64,000 nucleotides of DNA from Nageia nagi (Eukaryota > Pinophyta), in the NCBI GenBank assembly GCA_050084985.1, contig JBITNC010000001.1:43896001-43960000 (forward strand), read 5' to 3'. Every line of letters starts with the position of its first letter. Position 1 is the first letter of the stretch. Shown here piece after piece: positions 44,898 through 56,720 of this stretch. Made by a program: the position numbers and the translations under genes. The notes under the pieces are model-generated. The model saw only the letters and a program-made list of their open reading frames with translations. It did not search any database and was not told where the DNA came from.

Positions 44898-45215
44898 AGC
44901 ACTATTCAATTATCCATATGTGAGGAACCCTTATGTGTCTTTTAGCACTATTTAGTTATCCATATGTGAGGAAATCATATGTGCATACTCTATTTTTAGT
45001 CAATCTAGCACTGTTCAGTTATCCATATGTGAGGAACTCTTATGTGTCTTTTGGCATTGTTCAATTATCCATATGTGAGGAACTCGTATGTGCATACTTT
45101 ATTTTTGGTCAATCTAGCACTGTTCAGTTATCCATGTGTGAGAAACTCTTATGTGTCTTTTGGCACTATTCAATTATCCATATTTGAGGAAATCATATGT
45201 GCATGCTTTATTTTG
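44898..45215 (+). repeat. 109-bp tandem repeat, 2.9 copies, in Copia A 3' UTR
   Basis: Units start at 44898, 45007 and 45116. Each consists of a 46-bp half and a 63-bp half, and both halves contain TATCCATATGTGAGGAA, so the repeat has an inner duplication. A small frame over it (44933-45187) is only a reflection of the repeat. Confidence 0.9.
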
Positions 45216-45675
45216 TAATTATAATCAACACATGTTTTATATACAATAGGTGACTATAAGTTTTTGGCATGGCATCTTCGTGATGACTTATAATGCACCA
45301 TTGATCAATTCATGATAGCATTTATGTGTTTCATCTATCCTTGTTGATATGAATATGATGTATCTAACTAATCTTATTATTTGAGCTACTTATGACTTGT
45401 AGGTTCCTTTGAGATTGCAAGTTACTTACCTTAGGTATGCAGGCTCTTGGAGACTCTTCATGACTTCTAGTTGGATGACTACTTCATGTACATTGATATC
45501 AGTTGTGCTTAATGATTGTATTTGGCAAAGTATTGAGTCTCAAACTAGATCTTTCTTACTTTAGAAATATGTAAAAAGTTCTCATTTTTGTTGTATATAT
45601 TTGGAAAAGAACTCTCTTACTTTCTCTTCTTCTTCTCTCTTACTTGCTCTATTCCAATATTGCATTAATGAAGAG

Positions 45676-46169
45676 TGTTGGAATGCATAATGCATTATTG
45701 TAAAGGTTTGTATTAAATATTCTATGTAAGTTCACTAATACTTAAGGGTATTATTTGATACCTTAAGTATTTAAGTGAATATGATAATGTAACTTATCCT
45801 ACACTCCATGTCATGAGCATGCCACTTGGGTAAAAGGATGTGCATGTCATGCTTTTATACATTGGATAAAAGGCTAATCTAAAGAGGGATTTTGGCATGT
45901 AAATAGAAGGCTCCTTCTTTGTGATCTCACACCAATTATGGAGTAAAGTTATGATATAGAATAGAAGTGTAAGAGTTGAGATTAGGAGGATTGTAAGAGA
46001 GTTGTATTTGTGATTGTAGTAAAGATCTAGTTAGTGGATGTACTCCTACTTGGAGGAACCACTTACATCTTGTGTTGTGAGATTACTTTGTGAGTTTGTT
46101 AGATGTAATTATGAGCTTTCATGTGATCTTGGTTGATTAGAAATTATCTTGTTAGTTTTAGTTCTTTCA
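45676..46169 (+). repeat. Copia A 3' LTR
   Basis: 494 bp, TGTTGGAATG...TTTCA. It aligns end to end with the Copia C LTR. The preceding polypurine tract is mutated (AATGAAGAG). The TATA region reads TGTAAATAG rather than TATAAATAG. Confidence 0.8.
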
Positions 46170-46220
46170 TGCATTTATTAAGTGTAAAACCAAACTTTAC
46201 AACATTTACCAATATTATTT
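46170..46220 (+). pseudogene. PPR relic segment 2
   Basis: 51 bp between two transposons, reading VKPNFTTFTNI in frame. It continues at 51826 after Copia B. Confidence 0.7.
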
Positions 46221-46738
46221 TGATGGAATTTAAGGATTCTATAACCAAGATCACCTTGAAGGATTACATAAATCTTCAAAATAAGAAATACAATTTGATG
46301 CACAATGAGGCACCCCATAAATAGTGGTTCCTCCATCATGGGACTACATCCACTTGAACCATATTTTTTATTATTTCTCACAAGTGAACTTTTCTACAAA
46401 TTCTCAAGAATTCTTCTACAAGAATTCTCCTACAAAATTCTTAAAATAGCATTCCTATAACTCTATAAGAATATCATTCTCATGCTTATTCAAATGTGTA
46501 ATCTCAAGGAGAAGGACCTCTATTTATATTCCAAAATCCTCCCTTTGATCACCCTATTAACCATTGTAGAAATTCATGACATGCATCATCCTTTTACCCA
46601 AGGGGCATGCTCATGAGATGGAGTGTAAGATAAGTTACATTATCATATTCACTAAATACTTAAGGTATTTAGTGATACCCTTAATTATTAAGTGATTACA
46701 TTAAGAGACCTTACAATAATGCATTATAAATTCTAACA
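46221..46738 (-). repeat. Copia B 3' LTR
   Basis: Starts TGATGGAATTTAAGG and ends AAATTCTAACA on the plus strand. The end is the same as in Copia Y. A polypurine tract (minus-strand TAAGGGGGAG) follows at 46739-46748. Confidence 0.85.
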
Positions 46739-46748
46739 CTCCCCCTTA

Positions 46749-49700
46749 ATGCAATATTGGGTAGAGAGTTGAGAAGATAGAGAAAAAGAGTAAGAGAGTT
46801 CTATTCTATAAGAATATAAGTGAAGATGAGAACATGTGAGAGAGTAATAGAATTTATATGGTTCTACAAGGCTCAACCACTTAACCATTTTAACAAATGA
46901 TTTACAGTACAATTGTTGACTATAAATAATTTCAATATACAAGCAATAGTCATATAATAAGTTGACATCATGAGCCTTCACGAGCCTGTATACCCAAGTA
47001 AGTAACCTATAATCTCTAGAATAAACCTATAAGTTATAATAAGCCCATAATAAAATTGGTAAGATACATCATTAAACACATATGCACAACATCAAAGATG
47101 ATACACATAATCAACTATGATATCTAAGAATATCACATGTGCATATTAAAAAGTTCTAATATATCATCTCATATGTGTAATGTGTAAATTCATGACACAC
47201 AAATATTCAAATGTGCATAATAATGCACTATAAACCAAGTTATACATAAATGCACTATCAAATAAGGATATGTGAAATATTCATAAGTGCACAAAATGTG
47301 CACAACATAATCACAATCATCATAAAACAATTTGATTTTTACTTTTGTTTATTTTAGATCATTATTTATGTTTGATTTTGGTATGAAGGTGTCATCATAT
47401 CATAACATTTCCTTTATCCCCCTTGATGATAACTTTACCTATCAAATACTCATATGAACATATTATCTTAACCATGCTAAAAATTATTAAATACTAACTT
47501 GATAAGAAAAGATCAAAAGCAATGCATAAGCCACATGTCAAATATGTATAAGTTCTTATCTATTTACAAAAATGTTGATTTAGAGGTTTAAGTTATCCTT
47601 TCAACAGTACTGTAGCATAGATGAAAAACAAGACACAACATGCAAATTTGATTATGCCATTAGTTAAGATGCACAAGACATAAAATGCCAACTTGACCAT
47701 GATACTAGTCAAGATGCATATGATGGAATAAGGTAGTATTAATCCAATAACATGGATTCAAATTACATAAAAAATTACAATTTTGGAGAAGGGTGAACCT
47801 TTTTAACCACTCTAACAGTTTACAATTTTGAAGAAAGATGAACCTTTTAAGTACTTCAACAATTAGTAAATAAATAATTAGCAATGTGGCATGAATTCAT
47901 AAACATGGATATTCTTCCATCAACATGAAAGAAAATAATATGACATAAATCCATAAACATGGATATAATATTTCCAACATGGAAGCAAACAATATGGTAA
48001 AAGAAGTAGTGCACAAAGATGCCAAGCGAATGCTTATAGTTGCTTGTTGTATACACAATACAAAATCCCTCTTAACAATGAAGTAGTCATGAAAAGAATT
48101 CATACTTCAATACTTCTTGAGGACAATCTACCAAAACAAGTGATTAGGGTTTAGGTAAAAATATCAATAAAGTTTTTATTTTGATGGATAATAACCATAA
48201 AGTTACATGCAAAATTTCCTCCTTGATAAAATATGCTTGGATTTTGGAATATGCTTTGCTATGAATTAATCTCTCCCTTTTAAGGATAACTTCATTAATA
48301 ATTATAGCATATATAAATTTATATTTGTTAAAATCATTATAAAAATAGTAATCAACCTAATGGTGATATAAATATTCACTTATAACAAATGGTGATATAT
48401 GAAATATCCACTTTTTGAAGGAAGTTTACACTACTTCTCACTTCAAGCAATGATATCAAAGAAATTACAAAATAATTCAAATTTGGATAAGGTTTTCATA
48501 ACTTTACATTTCAATTTAAGGATATCTAAAGTGTGCAAAAGGAACTAATGATATTAACAAGTGCACAACCAAAATTGAGAAAGAGTTTCTATCCAACCAA
48601 GGATATCATTACAAGTGTAACCATTTTAACTAATGTGTAACTTATTCTTCTATTGATTAGCAATTATAAACCAAATTTTGTAAGTTTAGAGAAATCTAAA
48701 CTATATTTGTTGGATAGTAATTATAGACTAAATTGTAGGTTAGTGAACTTTCATTAATCATTTTTTTGTAATTATTTTAATGTTGTAATGAATTTGAGAA
48801 CTTTGCCACTTGATTTAACAAATTAAATACTATGAAAGTCAACCACATAAAAATTTAGTAGTTTTCCTTAGGGCTAGTTGTTAGTTATGAATATGCCTAA
48901 GAGCTTGCTTTTAAAAGACATTACATCATGATTTTGTTCAAGAGCTCAAAGCAAAAAATCTTGCATAATGCTTGCCTAATGACATTATTAAGAAATTTAT
49001 TTAGCTCAATAAGGGGCAAATTTGTTTGTAAAAAAAAAAGTGTCTCTTTATTCATTTTTGCACCCTCTCCATCTTCATTCTCCTTCTATAAAAAAAAGTT
49101 CAATCTAGCAAAAATAAAAATTAGATGTATCCTATTTGCCTTTTCAAGGCAAGGTTAGTTCGAGGGAAATACTTACACATACCATCACAAAAGGAAATTA
49201 TTAGGGTAAATGTCCTCCCCCCTATTATATTAATATATATTTTAATGTTCCAATCCAATAATAATTGTAGTATGTAGGCCATTAAAGTTTTTACTACCCT
49301 AATCCACTAGACCCAAAAAGGAGGAATGGGTGTGTCAGTTAGCAATTACAGAAGCATATTCAATGTCAATTGAGGAATGACATGCCTTTCATTAGGTGTT
49401 CTTCTCAATGAATTTGTTTGTAGTATTCCTCCATTGGAATTTCATCCTACCAATAAATTTTTAGTGGAATGGTTTGATTATTTGACTTTGTTATATATCA
49501 TAACATGGAAGATTAGCCCCATGACTAGGTTTGAATAGGAATAACATAGGAAGGTAGCTATCAAGGCCATGGGCAAGGAGGGATTAAGGTGCTATTAAGG
49601 GGTTGAGGGACATATTTCTAGAGGAATGGGTTTCCTAGGGATTGTACGAGGGTTAGTTGTCATGACTACCCACAAACAAAGCATCCATATCTATTAGAAT

Positions 49701-50177
49701 ATTTGCTATTTTTTGTTTTACCAAAAAATAGCATATTGTTATTATCATATTGAATTTCAAATATATTTTATTTGAAAAAAAATTCTAATTATATATATAT
49801 ATATATATATTCTTACATAAAAAATAATCACGTATTGTAAAAACAAGTGCTATGTTATCATAATATATTGATAATAGACACTTAAAAAAATTTCAACAAA
49901 AATAAAGTTAATCTCTTCAAAAGAAGGATTTTTATTTACCAAAAATGGTAAGAAAGAAACAAAATCCTTCTTACTTTTAAGCTATTCTTACACTAAAAAG
50001 TTATTTAACAACAAATATAAGCTTAGAAGCTTAAGTTAAATTTAGCAAAAATAACTTATGTGTAAAATAAAAGGAGCTTAAAAGAGTTAATTTTATGCAA
50101 AAAAATAGCTTGGAAAAAAAGAGATAAAATTATTCCTTGAATGGATTTTACCTAGAGAAAGAAAGATCTCCAAGGAT
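46749..50177 (-). other. Copia B internal region without gag-pol
   Basis: AT-rich. It contains the pol-end remnants noted for the element, an (AT)n run at about 49789-49811, and a less AT-rich unidentified block at about 49200-49700 (starting near TAAATGTCCTCCCCCC). Small frames show no family resemblance. Confidence 0.6.
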
Positions 50178-50189
50178 GCTCTGATACCA
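50178..50189 (-). other. Copia B primer-binding site (tRNA-Met initiator)
   Basis: The minus strand reads TGGTATCAGAGC two bases inside the 5' LTR, identical to Copia Y. Confidence 0.9.
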
Positions 50190-50564
50190 CTTGATAGAAT
50201 TTAAGGATTCCATAACCAAGATCACCTTGAAAGATTCCATAAATCTTCAACACAAGAAACACAATTTCATGCACAATGAGACACACCATATATAGTGGTT
50301 CCTCCATCATGGAAGTACATCAACTTGAACCATCTTTTCTATTATTTCTCATAAGTGAACTCTCTTACAAATTCTAAATAATTCTTCTACAAGAATTATC
50401 CTACAAAATTCCTACAAGAGCATTCCTACAACTCTACAATGCTAGCATTTTCATACTCCTTCAAATGTGTAATATCAAGGAGAGGGACCTCTATTTATAT
50501 TCCAAAATCCTCCCTTTGATCACCCTATTAACTATTGTACAAATTCATGACATGCATCACCCTT

Positions 50565-51676
50565 ATCCTATACCAAAAGGTCAATTTACATCATTTTTTG
50601 CATATTCAAATATGAAAAATGAAAATTAACATTAATTTGCATCCTCTTTCATTAACATGTATCATTTTAAGTTTTTTGCAATTTTCACTTTTTTCAACAC
50701 AAAAATTGATGCAAAATTTGATTCAATTTTCAATGTAAATTTTGATGCAAAATTTGCATCTCATTTCACACAAAAAAATAAAAATATATTTTACATGTTC
50801 ATCAATCAACCAATTGATGATTCACATTCATTTTTTCCTCCATCTGTACCAAAAGTGATTACCTACTAGCAAAATACCATCTCCTATCTATATATAACAA
50901 TAAACCCTTCCCATAATCCTCATATTTCATAGACTTTAGCTAATTTTTTTCTTCCTTAGATTTTGAATTTTCGATAGTAGCTATGGCACCCAAGGTAGAG
51001 AAGAATCCCATAGAGAATAAGCCCATAGAGAAAAACTAATGGTAAATAAATCTCAATTGTAGAAAAGAAAACTCCTTTGAAGGTCAATAAAGAAGCAAAC
51101 AACAAGAAATGGATAATAATATTAAAAACTTTGCTATATTATTTAGGAAAAATATATATAATAAATTTGAATTTTTAAAACCTAGACCACTAACCCCATT
51201 CCTGAACTAGTTTAATGGACCAATGTCATTGCCCCAAAGACCTAATAAAAATGATGTACCTTGTAGAGGTCATAACTTTTGACCTAGATATTATTTTGAG
51301 CCTATTTTTTTTAAATCACACAAAATTAAAAAATCTACAATTATATAATATTTTTTTTTATAAAAATTGATGCAAAAAATGAAACAAAATCTTATGCAAA
51401 TTCTAAAAATTTGACACAAAAACGAATATAATTTGTGAAAATATGATACAAAAATCAATGTAAATTTTGAAAAACTAATGCAAAAAATGACTCATTTTCT
51501 AAAAATTTGATGTAAAAATTGGAAATCCAATGCAAACTTTGATGCATAGATCTAACATAAAAATTGTTGTGTCAGTTGCATTGAAATTTGCATCAATTTT
51601 TCATATTGAAGTTCAAAATAAATATAATATATTTGAATGTAAAAAAGCATCCAAATTAGGGTATATTTAGTAGTAA
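50565..51676. mobile_element. Non-autonomous CACTA-type element carrying a gene fragment
   Basis: 1112 bp flanked by CTT (50562-50564 and 51677-51679), a 3-bp duplication as made by CACTA elements. The ends are inverted relatives: the left has ATACCAAAAGG, TTACATCATTTTTTGCAT; the reversed right has TTACTACTAAATATACC, GGATGCTTTTTTACATTC. They match the better preserved end CACTACTACCATAAGG at 60504. The ends are decayed (CACTA not intact). The interior includes many TTGATGCAAAA-type subterminal motifs and a histone H2B-like 5' gene fragment. Confidence 0.7.
50880..51117 (+). pseudogene. Histone H2B 5' gene fragment (promoter, 5' UTR, N-terminal tail), captured
   Basis: A TATA box (CTATATATAACA, about 50890) lies about 90 bp upstream of ATG 50983. 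The frame reads MAPKVEKNPIENKPIEKN and then stops. After a frame change VEKKTPLKVNKEANNKKW can be read to about 51115. Plant H2B proteins begin MAPKAEKKPAEKKP and continue with a lysine-, proline- and alanine-rich tail, so length, start and repeats of EK/P fit. The histone fold is absent. Identification is by tail resemblance only; another lysine-rich protein is possible. Confidence 0.5.
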
Positions 51677-51825
51677 CTTTTACCTAAGGGGAATGCCCAT
51701 GATATGGAGTGTAGGACAAGCTACATTATTACATTCACTAAATACTTAAGGTATCTAGGGATACCCTTAAGTATTAAGTGAATTACATTAAGAGACCTTA
51801 CAATAATGCATTATAAGTTCTAACA

Positions 51826-52027
51826 TCTTCTAGTATGTGCCACCAAGGGAGCTTTATAAGAGGTATGTGCATCCATCAAAGAGTAATTGAAAATGACTTT
51901 TTATCCAATATTATAGTTATGAGTACCTTGATATTCATGTATGTAAAATGCAAAAGAATACACAAGGCCTGAGAATTATTTAACAAAATACCAAATCAAA
52001 GTGTACTCTTATGGATTGTAATGATTG
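51826..52027 (+). pseudogene. PPR relic segment 3
   Basis: Reads CATKGAL-EEVCIHQRVIEND, then MYVKCKRIHKA, a stop, ELFNKIPNQSVLLWIVMI. It ends with the target duplication GATTG (52023-52027) of G2. Confidence 0.75.
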
Positions 52028-53235
52028 TGATCCATAAATTAAAAGATTAAAAATTAAATTTAATCCTTCCCAAGGATCATTCCACACTTAATTATTTTAA
52101 GTTCTTGCAAATGGAAGTTTCAAAAAAATTAAAATGCAAAAACTAGAGTAGAGCAATATTCACAACCACACAGAGATAAGATAATTTACCCTGGTTCACT
52201 CGATGTGGGCTACATTTAGCAACAAAAGCTCTCTTTAATCAGTGGATGTAATAATGTATAGTGACCTTCATAGTCCTCCAACACCTCTTCTCACATTCAC
52301 ATACACAATACATCTCTGAAAATAATAGAATACTAACTTCAAACTCTCCAAACTTCTTCCTCCTAAACATGTCCAAATTGTCCCCTTTTATAACAAAATT
52401 TGGGCTCAATTTTGGAATGTTTTGCAACTAGGAAGTAACCATAAAAATACTATTTATAGATACCCATTTAGCTCATCTATCCATATGTCAGATTTGATCT
52501 TAAATGGTTGAGTAAATCTCTAAATATGAGTCTCCAAAATAAAAAAATAATGCTCTCTAGTTTGTAAAGACTTGAAAAATAACCTTAGCCCAATTTTAGG
52601 CCAAATAACATATTAAAAATAAAATCACACCCTATAAAATATGAAATACATGCAATATTAATTTAATTGGGTGGGTCCAATGAAAATGTACCACTTGGCA
52701 CCATGCTAGGGTGGTCATCCAAGTTTGATTGGTGGAATGCTATGCACCCATGATTAAGTACAAGGTTTGGGTGGTGTTTTCTAGGTAGGTAGGCTGGTAG
52801 CTTGCATTTGAATGGTAGGTAATTGAATTTTAGTCTCCTTCAGATGGCTACACATAGTTTCCATGGTTTTTCCCTTCTATGGGCTTCCATGTTGGCAAAC
52901 AATGGCCCCACCTCTCCAAATCGATGGGCTCAAAACCCCATGCTAACTTCACATCAACTTCTACTGCTCCATGATGGCCTGGTAGGTCCATCTTATTTGA
53001 TTTATTAATTGGTTACCTTTTTGGGATTTTAAATATATCTTTTATTTTATATTTTTTTTCCTTTTTATTTTTGAAATTTTTAAAAATGCACCAAACTTAA
53101 AAACACCATAACTTGCATAAACAAAATCAGATTTTCATTTTAGAAGAAGAATTAGAAAGATAACAATAAATTGAACATGATAAACATATTTAAAATGAAA
53201 TTATTGAATACTAAGAGGATCCAAATTTTGGATCA
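52028..53235 (-). repeat. G2 3' LTR
   Basis: 1208 bp, TGATCCATAA...TTTGGATCA. The termini are palindromic in style (TGATCC...GGATCA). It matches 57842-59033 along its length with many changes. Confidence 0.85.
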
Positions 53236-53250
53236 TTCCTCCCCATTGAG
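53236..53250 (-). other. G2 polypurine tract
   Basis: The minus strand reads CTCAATGGGGAGGAA immediately before the 3' LTR. Confidence 0.75.
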
Positions 53251-54790
53251 AGAGAGCTTTTGACCCCAAAATCATTTAGGATGATGTAATGAGGTGAGGG
53301 TAAATCTCGCTCACTCAATCAACTACATACCACTTGGCCTTATGTGGGTGTTGTCCCTTCACTTAGATACACCAAACCTCATGTTCAACACTATCAGATG
53401 ATCTTTTTTTCCTTTTCCAATACTTAATCCTTAATATAAACACTCATGTGCTTAAGGGCTAAATCCTTAATTGATGATAACATAACACTTACATCTTCTG
53501 CACCCAAATTTAGTTCATATAACTTCAAATTCTTAACATTCATAATAGAATAAATTTGCATATAAGGTGGTAGGTATAACTAAAATGAATTATCACCCAT
53601 TTTTCCAATGATAGTAAATGGTCCATATCTTATCAGTTTCAACTTTTCCCCTTACCATGTTGTCTCTCCTTGCTAAGATGAAGCCATACTTTATCTTGAA
53701 CTTGAAACATGTGATCCACTCTATGATGATCATGCCTTTCCTTGTACTTAGCTTGACTCTTCTCCAACTATTCTTGCACCTTCTAATGAATCAACATGAT
53801 CCTCTCAATAAAATTCTTTTTCGTTCCTCCTCATTATGAAGAATAGTATCTCCATTACTAGATGAAACAAAATCCATATCAAAAGTTGACTTTGGAAAAT
53901 AACCAAAACATGTATTAAAAGGAGATTTATTAGCAAAGAGTGTATAGCCCAATTATATGCATGTTTTGTATAACTCAAATGTTCATCCCAAGTCTTAATA
54001 TGCTTTCCAAAATAACCTCATAAAAGATGTACCACTATCCTATTTACCACTTATGTTTGCTCATTTGTCTATGGAAGAAAAGTTGTACTCCTCTTTAACT
54101 TAGTGTCTATCCTTTCCCATGAAGAAGTACAAAATTTTCCAAGAAACTTGGAATCCTTGTCAAAAATGATAAAAGTAAGAAGACCAATGTGTATCCACAC
54201 ATAAGTAAAGAAAAGATTAGCTCTTTTGACCTATCATAGTCTTTTTACATTGAATTAGAATGCACATTTTATTGAATCGATCTATAACCACATACAAATA
54301 ATCATTTCCTTTCTTATAAACAAGTAAGCGTAACAACAAAATCCATAGAAACACTTTTCCATTATCTTGTAGGAACTAAAAATGGCATATAAAGACCCAA
54401 CTTCCTATTACTAGTTTTGCTAATACTACATAACATACAACCTTTGATATACCTAAATACATTTGCTTGCATTTTAGGCCAATAACAATACCTTTACAAA
54501 TTAGCAAGTTTTACCAAAACTAAATTTTCCTAAAATACAAGAAGTGTGAGCTTCCCTAATAAGATCATTCCTCTCATCTTTTGGAATACAAAGCTTTCCC
54601 AAATGATAAAGTAATCCATCATGCATATGAAAGTCAATATTTCTATTCTCATTACCAAGACTCAATCTATGATAAATATTTAAGAAATTAGGATCATCAA
54701 CATATTGTTCTTTATAACCTTCACATATCAAAGAATTATTTTCTAGAATTACACCAACTACAACTATAGGAGGTCTAGAAAACATATCAA
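53251..54790 (-). pseudogene. G2 integrase, broken
   Basis: N-terminal zinc-binding module at 54501-54785: HMHDGLLYHLGKLCIPKDER, then LIREAHTS and LGKFSFGKT. GCMLCSISK-like and SMDFV follow further down, with stops and frameshifts through the core. The C-terminal tail MQIYSIMNVKNLKLYELNL, with SSIKDLALKHM at 53400-53560, is the conserved end of this gypsy group. I see no chromodomain. The catalytic triad cannot be fully traced. Confidence 0.75.
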
Positions 54791-55300
54791 AAATCTTATT
54801 TTGTGAACCTTTTTATACCTAATCACCAAATGAAATTGTTGCAAAACTCCCATCTAATGAAAATGTCTTGATTGTTGCTATTTAGATTATGATTGAATAT
54901 ATTGTAAGGGTTTATGATCTGTATGTATTATTGTCTCTTTACCCACCAAATAGTGTTTCTATTTTTTCACACTTTGAACTAATGCAACTAACTCTTTATC
55001 ATAAGTGGGATAGTTTCTTACTGCATTGTTAAACATCTTCGAGTGATAACAAACCATATGTCTTGCTTATAGAAAATTATACCCATAGCATAATCACTTG
55101 CATCAATTTCAATTTCAAAAGACTTTTGAAGATTAGGTAAAGCAAGAATTAAAGCATTATTGATTTTTCTTTTAAGTAAATCAAGAGCATGTTGTTCTTT
55201 TCCTCCCCACTGAAACCCATGATTCTTCCTTATAATAGCATGGAGTGGAGAAGCTATAAAAGAAAAATTAGCAATAAAATTGCATAAATATTGCACAACC
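54791..55300 (-). pseudogene. G2 RNase H, broken
   Basis: Frame 55018-55296: YLCNFIANFSFIASPLHAI (RT connection), FQWGGKEQHALDLLKRKINN, ALPNLQKSFEIEIDASDYAM. The first catalytic Asp motif (E-I-DASDYA-G) is intact. The rest to 54791 is decayed. Confidence 0.85.
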
Positions 55301-56060
55301 CCAAGAAAACACCTTATTTATATCACATTAATGGGTGTAGGCCATTTTACAATAGCCTCTACTTTGGCATGATATATCTTCAATTGGCCTTCACCTACTA
55401 TGTGGCCTAGATAAATTAAGCTTTTTCTGAAAAACTCACATTTAGACATTTTCAAAAAAGAGTTTAGCTTCCCTTTAAACTTCAAACACTTTATGAATGT
55501 GCACCACATGATCATTCCAATCATTATTGTAAATGAGAATATCATCCAAACAAAAAAACAAAATCATTAATAAAAGGTCTCAAAACCTCATTCATCACTC
55601 TCATAAAAGTAGCAGGAACATTGCATAAACTAAATGGTAAAACCAACCACTCAAACAATCCTTGTTTAGTTTTAAAAGCAATTTTCCAATCATCCTCTTC
55701 TTTAACCCATACTTGATGATATCCACTCCTTAAATCAAGTTTTGTAAAGAGTTTAGCTTTTTACAATTGGTCCATTAAATCATCAATACATGGTAATGGA
55801 TATCGATTTTTAACAATGATTTTATTTAATACCCTATGATCCACACACATACCCCAAGTTCCATCTTTATTTGGAATTATAAAAATAGGAGATTCACATG
55901 GTGAAGTACTTGGTCTAATGACTCCTTGATCTAACAATTCCTTGACTTTTTTTTTTTAATTTCTCCACTTTCCATAAAAGAATGTCTATATAAGCCAATA
56001 TTAGGAATTGATACACTGCAATTGAATTTCATGTTGTATATCTCTTTTAGGTGGAATTTT
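55301..56060 (-). pseudogene. G2 reverse transcriptase, broken
   Basis: Upstream motifs between 55560 and 55980 include HRVLNKIIVKNRYPL-type and a W-VKEEDDWK-like stretch. The catalytic box reads [12 protein letters not shown] (Tyr of YLDD is Cys, both Asp kept) at about 55520-55555. After a frame change FLKMSKCEFFRKSLIYLGHI and KVEAIVKWPTP follow (55318-55545). This is the normal gypsy RT end. Confidence 0.85.
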
Positions 56061-56720
56061 TTTAGGTATTTGAAATAAAACCTCAAATTTAGAAGTTACC
56101 TCTTTAACTTCTTCTTTGTATTAAGGTTCACATTCATCAAGAGCCTTAATGATTTCCACTTCATTTTGAGATCTCACCATTGCAAGTGCAATCATTTGTC
56201 TTATATTAATAAGTCTCTTTGCTTGTCCTATAGTAATCAATGAAATATTATTTTTCTTATTTTTATGATCACCAACCATATATTCAATTCCATCCTTAAT
56301 GAGTCTATATTTATTTTCCTTTCTATAAAATAAAGCATCTCTATCCCATAGATAAGGACTTTCAAGCACAATCCCATAAATGTCCAAAGGAACAACATCA
56401 AGTAAAACTTCATCAATGAATTCCCTATTAATTCCAAACTTTAATTTTCATTGTTGAGTTATGTCTAACTTGGAATTTTTATGAACCCATACCAATGGAT
56501 ATGGGTGTGGGTGTGGTTGAGTAGTGAGTGCAAGTGATCTAACATACTCTTTTGCAATCAAGTTAGCTTGTGAACCAGGATCAAATAATGTATCAATTAT
56601 TATTTTTTTAGCTTGTACCTTGATAAGAAAAAGCTTATTTTTTTTATTTTTTCTCATCTTCATTAGGTGTATTATGCAAGACCATACATTCCATTTTCTC
56701 ATCCACATTAGAACCATATT
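56061..56720 (-). pseudogene. G2 aspartic protease, broken
   Basis: Frame 56448-56717 holds IIIDTLFDPGSQANLIAKEY (retropepsin site, DPGS), then HPYPLVWV. Frame 56121-56387 continues MDIYGIVLESPYLWDRDALF, YRKENKYRLIKDG. The strand order is that of the gypsy retropepsin and its following linker. Confidence 0.85.

Larger units (their letters stand above)
40988..46169 (+). mobile_element. Copia A, 5'-truncated Ty1/copia element
   Basis: It begins abruptly inside gag (IWEPRMRAKLQAKKIW) with no 5' LTR or leader, fused to PPR sequence at about 40987. It runs through protease, integrase, RT, RNase H, a repeat-bearing 3' untranslated region and one LTR, and ends at 46169. Same family as Copia Y and Copia C. 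PPR sequence resumes after the LTR, but roughly 60 bp of the PPR unit are missing at the site. The truncation is therefore more likely a later deletion than an insertion feature. Confidence 0.85.
46221..51825 (-). mobile_element. Copia B, pol-less copia derivative inserted in the PPR relic
   Basis: The element reads right to left. The LTRs are 46221-46738 (518 bp) and 50192-51825 (519 bp once the CACTA-type insertion and its CTT duplication are removed). A perfect Met-initiator primer-binding site and a polypurine tract are kept. The internal 3.45 kb has almost no pol. Only short matches to the pol C-terminus remain (about 47400-47440 and 48165-48255). The target duplication is weak (TATTT/TCTTC), as expected for an old insertion, but removal restores a readable PPR sequence. 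Confidence 0.85.
50192..51825 (-). repeat. Copia B 5' LTR with inserted CACTA-type element
   Basis: LTR sequence 50192-50564 and 51677-51825, split by a 1112-bp insertion. Joined, it aligns with 46221-46738. Confidence 0.85.

Noticed and set aside
44933-45187. 84-codon frame made of repeated FSYPYVR-like text
   Set aside because: It is the translation of the 109-bp tandem repeat in a copia 3' untranslated region, not a repeat protein.
47856-48103. Two overlapping minus-strand frames of 66-68 codons
   Set aside because: They arise from local repeats of an ATAAACATGGATAT-like motif in Copia B; no protein family.
49789-49811. (AT)n run
   Set aside because: Ordinary microsatellite, recorded only within Copia B.
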